Origin: Sphaerulina vaccinii
Lineage: Eukaryota; Ascomycota; Dothideomycetes; Mycosphaerellales; Mycosphaerellaceae
Direction of reading: 5' to 3'
DNA length: 64,000 nt
NCBI GenBank assembly: GCA_022570795.1
Contig: JAKUDP010000001.1
Location: forward strand, 3,720,001-3,784,000
The notes below the pieces were generated by a model. It ran no database searches, had not been told where the DNA came from, and saw only the letters and a program-made list of their open reading frames with translations. Made by a program: the position numbers and the translations under genes. Shown piece by piece: positions 12,601 through 25,000 of the stretch. Each line of letters begins with the position of its first letter. The first letter of the stretch is position 1.

Positions 12601-15565
12601 TATAAAGTCTATAGTATATTTATAATACTATTTTCTATTTCTTATCTTCTACTATATAGATAGTATAGAATATATTTTATAAATTACTTTTTATATACTA
12701 GTTAGATTCTATAAGTCTATTTTATAGTTCTTTAATATTAGATAATAAGTATTAGTTTTTAATAGTAATCTTATTTAGTTTTTAATAATTAACTACTAGT
12801 TATAACTTCCTATTAGATTTTAAAACAAATATAGTTATAGCTCTAGCGCTAGATTATAATTTATAGATCTATTATTTTATAAATATTTTTTTTAACTATT
12901 TTTTTTTTCTAAAGCTCTTTTTTAGATTTTTTTTATAATAGTTTAAATAGAGGCTCTCTATTAGATATTAGTATAATTCTATAGTTCTATTTCTAGTATT
13001 TAGATAGAGCTTCTAGTTTCTTAATCTTTTTAAAAAGTTTTAACTACTTTTAATACTTTTTAGAAATATCTAGTTCTAAAGTAGTATTCTTTAATAGAGT
13101 ATTACTTCTATTAGTACCTATAACTTTATAACTCTATACTATTATTAAAGTATCTATCTAGAGTAAGTCTACTTCTATAGCTCTAGGTAGTATAAGTTTA
13201 GTCTAGTTAAACTATTTAGCTTTATCTACTAGTAAATACTACTACTATATAGGCTAAATACTAATAATATAATTATATTTTTTAAATATAAGTACTTTTT
13301 TTCTCTAGTTAATTACTAGATTATACTTTTTTAACTAAAGTATATCTAGAATAATATTATAACTAGCTATATTAGTAATATCTAGAATAATTATCTCGTA
13401 GTACTATTAGATACTAAGTAGTAGTAGTATTATCTCTTACTCTATACTAGGTAAGAATAATTTATCTACTATAATTAATTTATACTTTTTTTTTATACTA
13501 GGTTATAAGTTTATAATATTTTATAAATAATTTAGAAATAAAGTTTCTACTTACTCTAGAGTCTATTATAGCTAGTAGCTTATAACTATTAATAATAATT
13601 TTTATATAGAAGACTATTATTAATACTTAAATATTTATATTATAGAACTTTCTAGAAATATTTATTTTCTAGAAGTTAATTCTTTTTCTAATAGAGTAAT
13701 AGTAGCTTTTTTAGTAAGCTACTTATAGATCTATTATTCTATTTTTTTAATTATCTAATATAGATTCCTTTCTACTTATATTTTATTATAAATAGTTTTA
13801 GATTAATATTACTAGGTAAAAGTATATTTTTTTTTAAGTTTCTTAATAGCTTTATATATCTAGTTTATAATAATTTCTCTATTTAGAGTAATATATCTAA
13901 ATAGAGTATATATACTTCTAATTAGAACTCTTTTTTATATAAAAGTATTAAATCTATAGTTAACTTTAATATATAAGTAATTTTAAAATATATATCTTAT
14001 TCTATTAAGTATAGTATCTAGCTTAGATAGATAGAAATATTTTTTTTTTCTAACTTTTAGAAAAATATATTTATAATTTTATACTAGATTTAGAATAATT
14101 TGTTTAATTTAGCTTAGTATATCTATAGTAAAAGTTATAATTTTAATATCTAGATTCGATTTTTTAGAACTTTTATTTTTATTATTTATATTATATTTAG
14201 AAAGTTACTTTTTTTTAGAACTTTTTTTTATAAACTAGTTTTATTTTTTCTTTTTAGATTTAATTTTAGAAAAGTAATTTTTTTTATTATAATAAAACTT
14301 ATTAATATTTTCTTTATTAGTAAGCCTTAGCTTAGAATAGAGTTTTTATAGTTTATCTAGAATAGGTAGTAGTTTGCTTCTATTTCTATACTATTAGATT
14401 AGCTATAAACTTATATTTTTATTTAGAAAGCTAGGCTAAAAGTTTATATTTTTTTTAGAAAATATATATATTTAGTATAAGTTATTATAATAGAATTACT
14501 AGTAAAGGCTTCTATATTCGACTTATCTTTCTTAGTATAGGTCGAGGTTTACTTATTATTCTATTATACTAAAAAATTAGACTTACTTATAAAAAATTAT
14601 AGATTTATTATAACTTTTTTATCTATTTCTCTTCTACTATATTATATTAAAGAGCTATTACTATACTATATTCTTTAAATAGTAGTCTTTTTTTATATAG
14701 CCTTTTTTACTATATTTATAATAGATTAGTTTTTTTTACTTTTTATAAAGCTTTTTTTTACTTCTAGCTCTAAACTTTTTATTTTTTTTAATATTATTAA
14801 GCTCTATTAGTTATAGACTATAGTATAGCTACGACCTTAGTTACTATTATTTTTAGTACTTATTTCTAGCTAAAAAGTAGCTAGTTCTTTTTTATTATTT
14901 AGTAGTATATCTAGCTATTCTAGCTACTTTAGAGTTATACTATTTCTTAAAAGCTTATTTATATAAGCTATTATTAATTTTAATAGTTTTCTTAATTAAC
15001 TAGATAAGGTTCTTAATAATAACTACTTACTTAGTATAGGCTAGTTTATTTTTAACTTAATTTTTAAAACTTCTATAGTATATTACTTAGAGAGCTTTAT
15101 TATTCTAACTAATAATATATATATACTTCTAGAACTTAGCTATATACTTAGATATAGAAGTAGTACTAACTTTATTAGAAATTCTAAATAGAGTAGTTAT
15201 CTAGCTTCTAAACTAATTATACTTAGTAAAGATTCTATTCTTATTCTTATTATTATAAAAGTAGAATTCTAGATATAGCTTAAGTTAGTATTTAGTATAT
15301 TTATAAAAGAAGGTAGAGGTAAATAGTATTTTATTTTTATTTTTAACTTTATTAAACCTAAAGTATAAAGCTAGTTAATTAAACTAGGTAGATAGTTTAT
15401 TATAGTCTCTATAATAGAGGTCTAGCTTAGTAACTTTAAAATTTTTAAAGTCGAGTTATCTAGTATTTACCTAGGTTTATAAAAATCGAATAGTTTCTAC
15501 TTTACTAGAAATAGAAGTTCCTCTAGAGCTTTCTATAATAGATATATTATAAAAGTATATAAAGC

Positions 15566-15925
15566 TATTAGGTTATAGAGGACCTAATAATCTTACTAAG
15601 TAGAGGCTAAGCTTAATCTAGTTAGAGCTTATTAATATATTTATAAAAAGATAAAAAAAAAAAATTTATATTCTAATTAGTAAAATAAAATAGTAAGTTA
15701 TATATAATAACTATTTATAACTATAATATTTATTATCTATATATATAAAAGAAATTCCTAGTTTTATTAATTACTCTAATTACTCTAATTAAGGCCTACT
15801 TAGTATAATTAGAGTACTTAGTATAATTAGTAGTAGGCCTAGTCTAAGTGCTACTAATTACTTCTATATATAATATATATCTAGAGAATCTATAAAGATA
15901 TTCTTATAGTATATAAACTATAATA
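15566..15925 (-). repeat. Gypsy LTR, right copy (5' LTR of the minus-strand element)
   Basis: 360 bp, direct repeat of the left LTR with scattered transition differences and small length changes. The right flank ctcta (15926-15930) is the duplicate of cttta at 9323-9327. Confidence 0.92.
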
Positions 15926-16472
15926 CTCTAAAAATTAAAAAAATTCGAAATAATACTATATAGACTTACTAAGAGCTAGCAACTTTATATAATACTTAAA
16001 TAAGTAAAAGTACTTATAGAATACCTTACCTAGACTACTAGAATAGTAGAAGTTAGTAAAGTATTTAATACTAGTATATTTTAGTATATTACTAGTTTCT
16101 AGAATTACTATAATATAAAATTATATATTCTAAAAGAACTTTTAGCTAATCTAGAATAGTAGAAAGAAGCCTTACTATATACTAAGAATATTCGAGCTAT
16201 TAATATATATCTTCTATTTTTAATATACTTATATAGTAATATATTAAGTATTAGAATAGATATATTTTAGTATAGAAATAGTAATTTCTACTAGAATTTA
16301 GAAACAAATTATCTTTTTATTTATATCTAGAGTACTTACTTTATTGAATATTTTAATAGTTATAAAAACAAGTATTATATTAATAGAATAGAGCTTTTAG
16401 CTATTCTAAAAGCTTTAAAATAATAGAACTACTACTAGATTAATTATAGAATTATATATATAGATTATTATA
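15926..16472 (+). mobile_element. DIRS/Ngaro-like copy 1, right part (RNase H region)
   Basis: Immediately after the gypsy target duplication the sequence continues the DIRS-like element and aligns with 19885-20425 of copy 2 (shared start aaaaattaaaaaaa-ttcgaaa, shared aactttatataata and ttctaaaagaacttttagct). The encoded region is the RT connection/RNase H part (LLANLE.., IEL LAILKA.). Similarity ends near 16450-16472, where an inverted-repeat copy begins, so the tyrosine-recombinase half of copy 1 is lost. Confidence 0.78.
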
Positions 16473-17114
16473 AATAGAGTAGTAGAAGCTTTTTCGGAAG
16501 TATTTTAGGTAGATCTAGGTCGTATCTTAGTATAGAATATTATAGAAAGCTATAGAAGCTCGTAGATAGGTAGATAGTAGTAGTAGTAGTAGTAGAGAGT
16601 CGAAGAATTCTTAGTATTAGAGTTAGCTATCTAGAGGAGACTCTATAGGTCCTTATATATCCTCCTATAGCTTTACTAGAAGGTTCTATAGTATATATAT
16701 ATATATACTAAGCTACGCTAGCTTATACGGCCTCTAGAACTAATTAGAAATAGAATAGAAGTCTCTAGAAGGTCTTAGAACCTCCTAGATAGATCGCTTA
16801 CTAATAGGCGTTCTATAGTATTCTATAGCTTTCTAGAACTCTAGAATTGTAGAATATACTAGAAACTACTATAGTAAGCTTATATAAGCCTATAGCTATA
16901 AGCCTAGTAGCCTAGATATTAATTACTAGAATACTCTAAAAGATACTAGAAACTTCTAGGTAGGTCTAGTTATATAATTATATAGTTATATAATCTAGTT
17001 ATATAACTATATAGGTCGATATAGACCTATAATTATATAATATAGATTATATAACCTAATTATATAATCGACTACCTAATACTAGATCTAATCTAATAGA
17101 CTAAAGTTAAGCTT
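16473..17114 (+). repeat. Inverted-repeat family copy c (left arm)
   Basis: About 640 bp that is the reverse complement of 26538-27190. The outer end reads aatagagtagtagaagcttt here, and the complement of the other arm reads aaatagagtagcggaagctt; the inner ends share taaagttaagctta. It has a TAG tract of about seven units and palindromic words such as ataggtcgatatagacctat. This copy is less RIP-eroded than copies a and b. The two arms enclose 9.4 kb containing DIRS copy 2 and the copia element. Confidence 0.85.
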
Positions 17115-17260
17115 ATATTTTTAATAGACTATACTAGAAGATTTATACTTACTAAAAAAATTTAATTCTAAATTTTTATTTTATAAAAAACTATTTAAAA
17201 CTATATTTAAAAGTATAGGCTCTATAGAGTTCTATACTAATACTATTTAGTATCTATATA

Positions 17261-17374
17261 GCTTAGTCTATATATAAGTATAGAAAGAGTATATACTTAT
17301 ACTAGAATATACTATCTATTCTATATATACTTTCTAAAATAGCTTTAGGTATATAGTTTTAGCTCTCTCTCTTT
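17261..17374 (+). repeat. Split direct repeat A1 of DIRS-like copy 2
   Basis: About 114 bp beginning gcttagtctatatataagta. Repeated as A2 at 21831-21946 (gcttggtctatatataagta) and also present at the left end of copy 1 (7745). Confidence 0.88.
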
Positions 17375-20300
17375 TAATCTAAGTAATTTAAATATTATAA
17401 AATATACTAAGTCTAGATTAACTAATAGTATTAATAGATAGATTAAAAATAGTAAATAGAAAAACTATAAATAAGAGTAAAAGTATTATTATAAGCTTTT
17501 TAAAAGTAACTATTTTAGAAAATAAATTTAACTTTAAATAAAACTCTTTTATAAACTAATTTATAAACTAATTTCTTTAAAAATAAAACTAAGAAGTCTT
17601 TTAATTAAATAAAATAAACTTTTAGAACCTCTTTAACTAAACTCTAGGTAATATAGCTTTTTAATAGCTAGTAACTATACTACCTCTACCTAGTATAGGT
17701 ATAATACTTAAATAGTTATAGATTTATAAAATCTAATATAATATTCTTTATATTTATTAATAAGTAGCTATACTAGCTATACTAACTATTAAACTAACTA
17801 CTTTTTAAAATAGCTTTATAAGTAAAATATCTATTACTTTTTAATACTAGATTAGAAATAAGATAGTAGACTAAAGTATAAAAAATACTTTTATTAATAA
17901 TATCTAAAAAAGTAACTTTAATATACTAGACTTACTAAAGCTATTACTATAAAATTAAAAAGTTATAGATTATAGCAAAATATAGGAAGTTATTAATATA
18001 AGTAGCTCTTTCTACTAATAGTATATTAAAAGTAAATATACTATAATTTCTAATATTATAGTATAAGTAAAATATATAAAAGTTTAGAAAAATTTCTATA
18101 TTACTTTTTATACTAATAAGCTAGAAGCTAGAAGTATAATTAAGCTTAGTAATAGAATTAGTAAGTTTATACTTTAAATCTAGAAATAGTAGAAGAAATA
18201 TAACTAGAATATAGCTCTTTATAAAGTTACTATCTTATAGTACTAATATATACTTAATAGTAGAAGTCTATTAGAAGCCTATTAGTAATACTTTTAGTAT
18301 CTCTATAATAAGCTTACTACTTAGAAAATATATAAGTAGCTTATTTATTTTTAAATATTAGTACTATCTACTCTACTAAATAGAGTATCTACTATAGTAC
18401 TTCTAACTCTAAATATAGTAGATTTTAAAAAAATTATAATAAAAGCTAGTATAAATATAATTAGAGATATTCTATAAATAATATATACTCTACTTATAGA
18501 GGCGACTATTATAAGGTTTTATACTCTTAGTTGCTAACTAAGAAAGTAAAAAAAGAGTAATATTCTAAAACTCTAAAATATAAAAATAATAAATTTTTAA
18601 AATTTATAAAATTTAAATATTCTAAAGTTTCTAAATTACTTTCTATACTAGTATCTAGATACTCTAATATTATTATATATAGTATAGACTAAGAAAATAT
18701 ATATAAATTACTTTATTCTAAGCTTTTAGATTTATATAAATAAATAGAGAATAAAAAGATACTACTTTTTAACTAGATTAATAAAAATATACTAGAAGTA
18801 ATATTTATAAATACTTAAGTATTTATTACTAAAGCTTTTAATAATATACTAAGTACTATACCTAAGTATAATATATATATATATCTAGAATACTATTACT
18901 AGAAGGCTTAATATTTCTAAAAATAGATATTTAGTATAATAGTATAAAAGAGTTTTTTAGACTTTTAAAAGTATTACTAGTAGACTATATTAAATATAAA
19001 ATAGATTTTAGTATATTACCTAATAGTAGGTATTACTTTAACTTTTAAACTAAAAGTAATAAACTATTAGTATAGAAGTATAAGAACCCGAATTATAGAA
19101 GTACTATATTAGATCTAAGTAAAATAACTAATTAAATAATAGCTAACTTTATAGCTAGTAGAATTACTAAAGTTAAATCTAGTAAATAAATTATTCTACT
19201 ATTTTAGAGCCTAGTTCTAAAGTATAATAGTAGATACTATATTTTTATAACTTATTCTATCTAGTAGGCCGATTAATTAATAACTTAATATTTAAAGTAT
19301 ATATAGCTATTTTATATACTAAATAGAATAATATTCTTTCTCTAATTCTATAAGTAGATTCTAATATAATAATTATTAAAAGAGATATTATAAAAAAGAT
19401 ATTAAAAGTATATTTAGAATAGTTCCTATTACTATATACTAGTATTAGCTACTTATATTTATATAGAATAGAATTAAATATAAAAAAAACTATTTTCTAT
19501 TTAGTTTTAGAATAGTACTTTTTTTATTTAACCTATTTATAGAAGCTCTATATTAGATAGTAGCTTATAAGCTTTCTAAAAATATACTTATAGTCTACTA
19601 TCTAGATAATTTTATTTCTATTATATTATAAATTAATAGTTATAATTAGTAATTTATAATTAACTAAATTAATAAAATTTAGAAAATAACTACTTTTAAT
19701 TTTAATATACTTTAGAATAATAATAAAAATATATAAAGTAAGAAAGTCGAAGTATTAGAAACTACTATTAATATAACTACTATATAAGTAAGCTTATATA
19801 AAAATAAAAAAGCTAGATTAATAAAAGAATTATCGAATTTTACTTTACTTTACTTTTATTAGATTTCTAGAGATTAGATAAGCTTTAAAAATTAAAAAAA
19901 ATTCGAAATAATACTATATAGAGCTACTAAGAGCTAGCAACCTTATATAATATTTAAATAAGTAAGAATACTTATAGAATATCTTATCTAAGCTACTAGA
20001 GTAGTAGAAGTTAGTAAAGTATTTAATACTAGTATATTTTAGTATATTACTAGTTTCTAGAATTATTATAATATAAAATTATATATTCTAAAAGAACTTT
20101 TAGCTAATCTAGAATAGTAGAAAGAAGCTTTACTATATACTAAAAGTATTCGAGTTATTAATATATATCTTCTACTTTTAATATATCTATATACTAATAT
20201 ATTAAATATTAGAATAAATATATTTTAGTATAGAAATAGTAATTTCTACTAGAATTTAGAAACAAACTACCTTCTTATCTATACTAAAAATACTTACTTT

Positions 20301-21643
20301 ATTAAATACTTTAATAGTTAGTAAAACTAGTATTATATTAATAGAATAGAGGTCTTAGTAATTCTAGAAGCTTTTAAGTAATAGAACTACTACTAGATTA
20401 ATTATAGAGTTGTTATATATATAGATAGTTCTATAATATATAGTAGATTAGTAAGAAGAAGAGTTAGAGGAGAGGCTATAATATACTTTTATATACTACT
20501 TATAAAAGTAGTTAGAGTAAAAGTTGCTATAGATATAGTATAGTTATCTAGTAATAATAATATATTTATAGATAGGCTATTATACTTAGACTTAAATATA
20601 GTAGCTAATATATCTTCTATTAGACTTACTCGACTAGATTCCGAATAACTAGCTTTAATTAATAAACTTTCTTTTAGCTAAAATTATAATACTACTCTAG
20701 AATAGATTAGTAGACTTAATAAGAAAAGCCTATATATTTATAATATATTAATATATTAACTTTATAGGCTTAATACTAGAAACTCTATAGCCTATTACTA
20801 TAGAGCTACTATTATAATTTATTTAATATAAATTATTTAGTACTAAACTAATCTAAAGTAACTTAATAGCTACTTATATAAATACTCTATACTCTATATA
20901 TATTAATATAAACCTACTACTAGATATTTTTAATAATCTACTAACTTATAGAATTAGATAAAAAGCTATATATATTAACCTATCTAAATATAGAAATAGA
21001 TTACCTATTCTAAAGCTAGAATTAAAAAAGCTATTATAGATAGTAAAAAGTATAAATAAACTAAATATAAATATTTATTTATTACTAGCTTTTATAAGCT
21101 TGTTTTACCTAGAGAAGCTTATATATAAAAGATATAAACTAATAAAGAGTTAGTTAATAGAGAATAAAACTAGAGGTAATATAGTAATATAGAAAAACTA
21201 TATAATTATTTATTTAAAAAAGTCTAAAATAGATAAGAAATATAAAGAAGTTCTAATTAGAGTAGCTATAATAGGTAAAGATATATATATAGTTATATAT
21301 ATAAAGAGGCTATTCTACCTATAACTAGTACTTCTAATAGCTCTACTCTTTATACTATCTTTAAGTAATACTTTCTCTAAAGCTATAGTTAATAGCTATA
21401 TTAAAAATATTCTAAGTTTATATAGACTATATACTAGATACTTACTCCGAGCTAGTAGAGCTTAGAATATAAAAAATAATAGTATAGTAGAATATAAAAT
21501 TAAGCTTCTTAGTAGATAGAAGTCTAATACTTTTAAAAAATATATTAAAGTACTATATAGTAAATAGTTAGAGCTAAGTTATTAAGCTTAAGTAAGGAAG
21601 TTTATAATTATTTAAAAATAGTAGTTTAGAGTTACTTATATTA

Positions 21644-21828
21644 TTTAGGCCTAGCTCTAGTAGTTAGTACATACTAGGTGTCTATATAGTATTATATATA
21701 AGCTATAGAGCCTTTGAAATACCTATAGTAAGTATATAGTATATAGTAAGTATCTACTTTTTAAAACTTTAGTTTATAACTCCAAACTTACTTTTAAAAT
21801 ATATTACTTAAGGCCGTAGTATTATAGA
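21644..21828 (+). repeat. Split direct repeat B1, interrupted by a 104-bp insertion
   Basis: B1 starts taggcctagctctagtagtt and continues after an insertion with tttataactccaaacttac. B2 at 21984-22061 is the same sequence without the insertion. B1 abuts A2. Confidence 0.85.
21666..21769. mobile_element. 104-bp insertion in B1 with a 5-bp duplication
   Basis: Compared with B2 (ctctagtagtttataac), B1 reads ctctagtagtt, then 104 bp, then tagtttataac. That gives a tagtt duplication at 21661-21665 and 21770-21774. The insert keeps several CA and TG dinucleotides (for example gtacatactaggtgtct), unlike its surroundings. It is too short to encode anything; a tiny MITE-like insertion is the simplest reading. 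Confidence 0.6.
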
Positions 21829-21830
21829 TA

Positions 21831-21946
21831 GCTTGGTCTATATATAAGTATAGAAAAAGTATATATTTATACTAGAATATACTATCTATTCTATATATAC
21901 TTTCTAAAATAGCTTTAGATATATAGTTTTAGCTCTTTCTCTTCTA
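21831..21946 (+). repeat. Split direct repeat A2
   Basis: Direct copy of A1, located directly after B1, as in PAT/Ngaro-type elements. Confidence 0.88.
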
Positions 21947-21983
21947 CCTACTCTCTCTATAGTATAGATAGATATAATATTAC

Positions 21984-22061
21984 TATAGGCCTAGCTCTAG
22001 TAGTTTATAACTCTAAACTTACTTTTAAAATATATTACTTAAAGCTATAGTATTATAAATA
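21984..22061 (+). repeat. Split direct repeat B2 (right end of the DIRS-like element)
   Basis: Direct copy of B1 without its insertion, ending near attataaata. The copia-like coding remnant follows immediately. Confidence 0.82.
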
Positions 22062-25000
22062 ATTAATTAAAAGTAAAAGGAATAGAGCTATCTAAGTAAG
22101 TTATTATAGTTTAGACTCTAAATAATCTAACTAAAAAATATAACTTTTTTATTACTTTTATAATATAGAATCTAAAAAGTAATAAAAATACTTTTTCTAT
22201 AGAGACTCTATTTTTAAATATACTCGACAAATCTAGAAGATATAATATAAAAAAAATAGTATTATATTTAGACTCTAGAAAGCTGAGAAATAGAAATTCT
22301 AGAAGTTCTAAATAACTAAATAAAAAAAGCTCTAGAAACTCTACTAAGTACTACTTATATTATAAGAAAGAGAAGTATCTAGTAGAGAAATACTATAAGA
22401 AATACCTAGAGTTATAACCTAGTTAGTAGAAAGATTCTAAAAGCTCTAATAAAAAGTCTAATTCTTTAAAAAATACTACTAGTACTAGCTTTAAAAAAAT
22501 ATACTAGTTACTACTAGTATTAATAAGTCTAATAAGAAAGTCGAAATACTATACTTATTTATAATCGAAGAGATAGAGCCTATTCTAGAAGGTTCTAGAA
22601 CTAAAAATTTATAAAGTAGCTAAACTATAATTCTAGAAAGTTCTAGAACTAATAAGAAAAGTAAAACTATAGCTTTCTTAGATTCTAGAAACAATTCTAG
22701 AGCTAAAAATAATTCTAGAAAACTCTAGATCTTAGACTTAGATACTAGCTAATATATTATTAGTAATAAGTCCTACTTTACAACTTTTACTAATAAGAAT
22801 ACTATAATAAAGTAGGGTAGCGCAGGCTCTATAATAAGTAGAGGTATAGGTAATATTAAAATTAAATTTAGTAATACTAATAAAGTTATAATTCTAATAA
22901 ATTACTTATATAGTTCTAAGTTCTTATTTAATTTTATAAGTTTATTATAACTAGATAACTATAAACTAAAGGCCCTACTAAAAGATAGTATAATCGAGCT
23001 ATATAGCTCTAAAAACAACTTATTAACTAAGTTCTATAAGAACAAGTTGCTTTTTAAGCTAAATATAGCTATTCTATCTAATAATAAGAACTCTAGAAGT
23101 TCTAGAACTTCTAAAGAAATTACTTTAACTATAGAGTCTAAAAGTAATATCTAGATTTAGTATAATAGGTTAGAATATATTAATAATTCTATACTTAAAT
23201 TTATAGATTTTAAAGTCGAGGAATTTATAAGTTCTAAATATAAAGTATATATTAATAGTAAATATACCTAAAAGCCTAGTTACTTAATAATAGAAAAAGC
23301 TAATAGCTATCTAGACAAAGTAAGCTATAATATTTATAGCCCTATTAAGCCTTCTACTAAGTAAGGCTATTATTACTTTATTAGTCTAATAAATAGTTAT
23401 TTTTAGATTTTAGAAGCTAATCTAATAAAATAAAAATTAGAAGCTTATTCTAAAATTAAAAACTTTAAGTTATAAGCTAAAAATTTTTTATCTAATACTT
23501 TTAAATAACTATATTTTAAAATATTTAAAAGTAATAATACTACTAAGCTAACTAGTAATAAGTTAGAGAATCTATTAAAAGAAAGTAGTATAAAATACAA
23601 ACTTAGTAGTTCTTATAATTCTAAATAAAATAGTTTTATAAAATAATCTAATAGAATATTACTAAATAAAGTATATACTCTATTAATAGAGGTAGGCCTC
23701 TCTAAATACTTTTAGAGAAAGGTACTAGAAGCTATAGTCTATCTATATAATAGAATACTATATTTATTACTTAATAATAAGTCGCTCTATAAAATTTACT
23801 ATAATAAGCTTTCTAACTTAGATAATATTCGAGTTTTTAGGTCTATAGCCTATTACTCTAGATCTAAGCCTAAGAAACTAGATTCTAGAGTATAAAAAGT
23901 AATTCTTATAGGCTATAGTAATATAAAAAACTATAAGCTTTATAACTTAGAAAAAAAATAAGTAGTTTGGGCTAAGAATATTACTATACTAGAAGAATAG
24001 TTCTATAGCTTTCTAAAAGTAGAACTTATTACTCTAAGTAATATAGTATCTCTAGAAAGTATAGAAAAGCTAGTAACTTCTAATAAGCCTATAGAAACTT
24101 CGAATAATAGAGAAAATTTACCTATTCTAGAAGACTCTAGAAACTTATTATAAAGTTCTAGAACTTTAGAATATAATAGTATACCTATAGATTAAGCTAG
24201 AACTAGTATAGAAAACCTATATAATAAAGAACCTAACAAGTTATTAGATAATTATAAAGTTTCTAGAAAGTTATAAAAACTCGACTTAGAAAAAGCTATT
24301 TCTTCTAGAGCTCTAGAAGATAATAGCTTAGATAATAAACTAGCGCTATATACTTATTACTTTACTAGTAATAGTATAGATAATTCTATAATTTATAAAG
24401 AAGTACTAAAAATAGATAAAAAAGGCTAGACTAAATTAATATCTAGTAAGATTAGTAACTTTAATAAGCTTAATACTTAGACTTTAGTTAACCTATCTAA
24501 AAGTAGAAAAGCTATAAAAGAGAGGTAGGTCTATAAAACTAAAAAAATACTCTATAGTAAGCTTATTAAGTAGAAAAGTAGATAGATTACTAAAAGATTT
24601 AAATAGGTACTAGGTCTTAATTATAATAATACTTTTAGTAATATCTACTATTCTAAAAGTTAGTATTTCTTATTCTATTATATAGCTTCTAAAAACTATA
24701 AAATTAAGTAAATAGATATAAAACTTACTTTTTCTAATAGTTCTATAAATAAGAAAATATATATTAAATAACCTAAAGAATTTAAAGTTAAAAAGTAAAA
24801 ATATAAAGTCTATTACTTTAATATAGCTTTATATAGCTTAAAACAAGCTAGTAGGTAATAGTACTTATACCTAAAATCTATACTAGCTAAGTTTGGCTTT
24901 ATTTCTCTAATAAAAAATAGCGCTACTTTTAGAAATATATAAATAGAAGTCTATATAATATATTATATTAATAATATACTTATATTTAGTCTAACTCTAG

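Larger units (their letters stand above)
9328..15925 (-). mobile_element. Ty3/gypsy LTR retrotransposon, minus strand, RIP-dead
   Basis: The 6,598-bp element is bounded by LTRs at 9328-9679 and 15566-15925 and flanked by a 5-bp duplication (cttta / ctcta). On the minus strand, reading through stops, the domains run right to left. First is a Gag zinc knuckle (about 14690-14745) whose Cys and His are now Tyr (YYKYSKKGYIKKDYY for CxKCxKKGHIKKDC). Then come a protease region near 13400, RT (about 12250-12900) with KKKVKFLEFILS, RNase H (about 11730-12190) with ETxxxDIAIE, KLTSIEQNY and LTILSNYKNLTYF, and integrase (about 11000-11450) with KDIYYQ.. and the DRDKLFT-like segment as YRQRQAFY. This is the order of fungal Ty3/gypsy (Metaviridae-type) elements. 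No open frame remains. Confidence 0.9.
17261..22061 (+). mobile_element. DIRS/Ngaro-like tyrosine-recombinase retrotransposon, copy 2 (uninterrupted)
   Basis: A RIP-dead but structurally whole element of about 4.8 kb. Terminal A repeat at 17261. Gag-side region about 17400-18900. RT about 19100-19880 with ILDLSKITNxIIANFIA and the YYLDN box at 19596-19610. RNase H about 19880-20640 with INRIEVLVILEAFK, VIYIDSSIIYSRLVRRRVRG and DRLLYLDLNIVANI. A tyrosine recombinase occupies about 20650-21570 with RLPILKLELKKLL, FYLEKL, IYLKKSKIDKKYKEVLI, and a C-terminal LLSRxKSNTFKKYIK that matches GRWxSxAFxxYxKT of YR enzymes (W is now a stop). No methyltransferase fits between RNase H and YR, which favours the Ngaro type over DIRS1. 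The right end shows the B1-A2-B2 split direct repeats. Confidence 0.82.

Noticed and set aside
20650..21570. A stand-alone Crypton DNA transposon
   Set aside because: The tyrosine recombinase alone looks Crypton-like, but it follows RT and RNase H in the same orientation and lies within A1...B1-A2-B2 repeats, so a DIRS/Ngaro element is the better reading.
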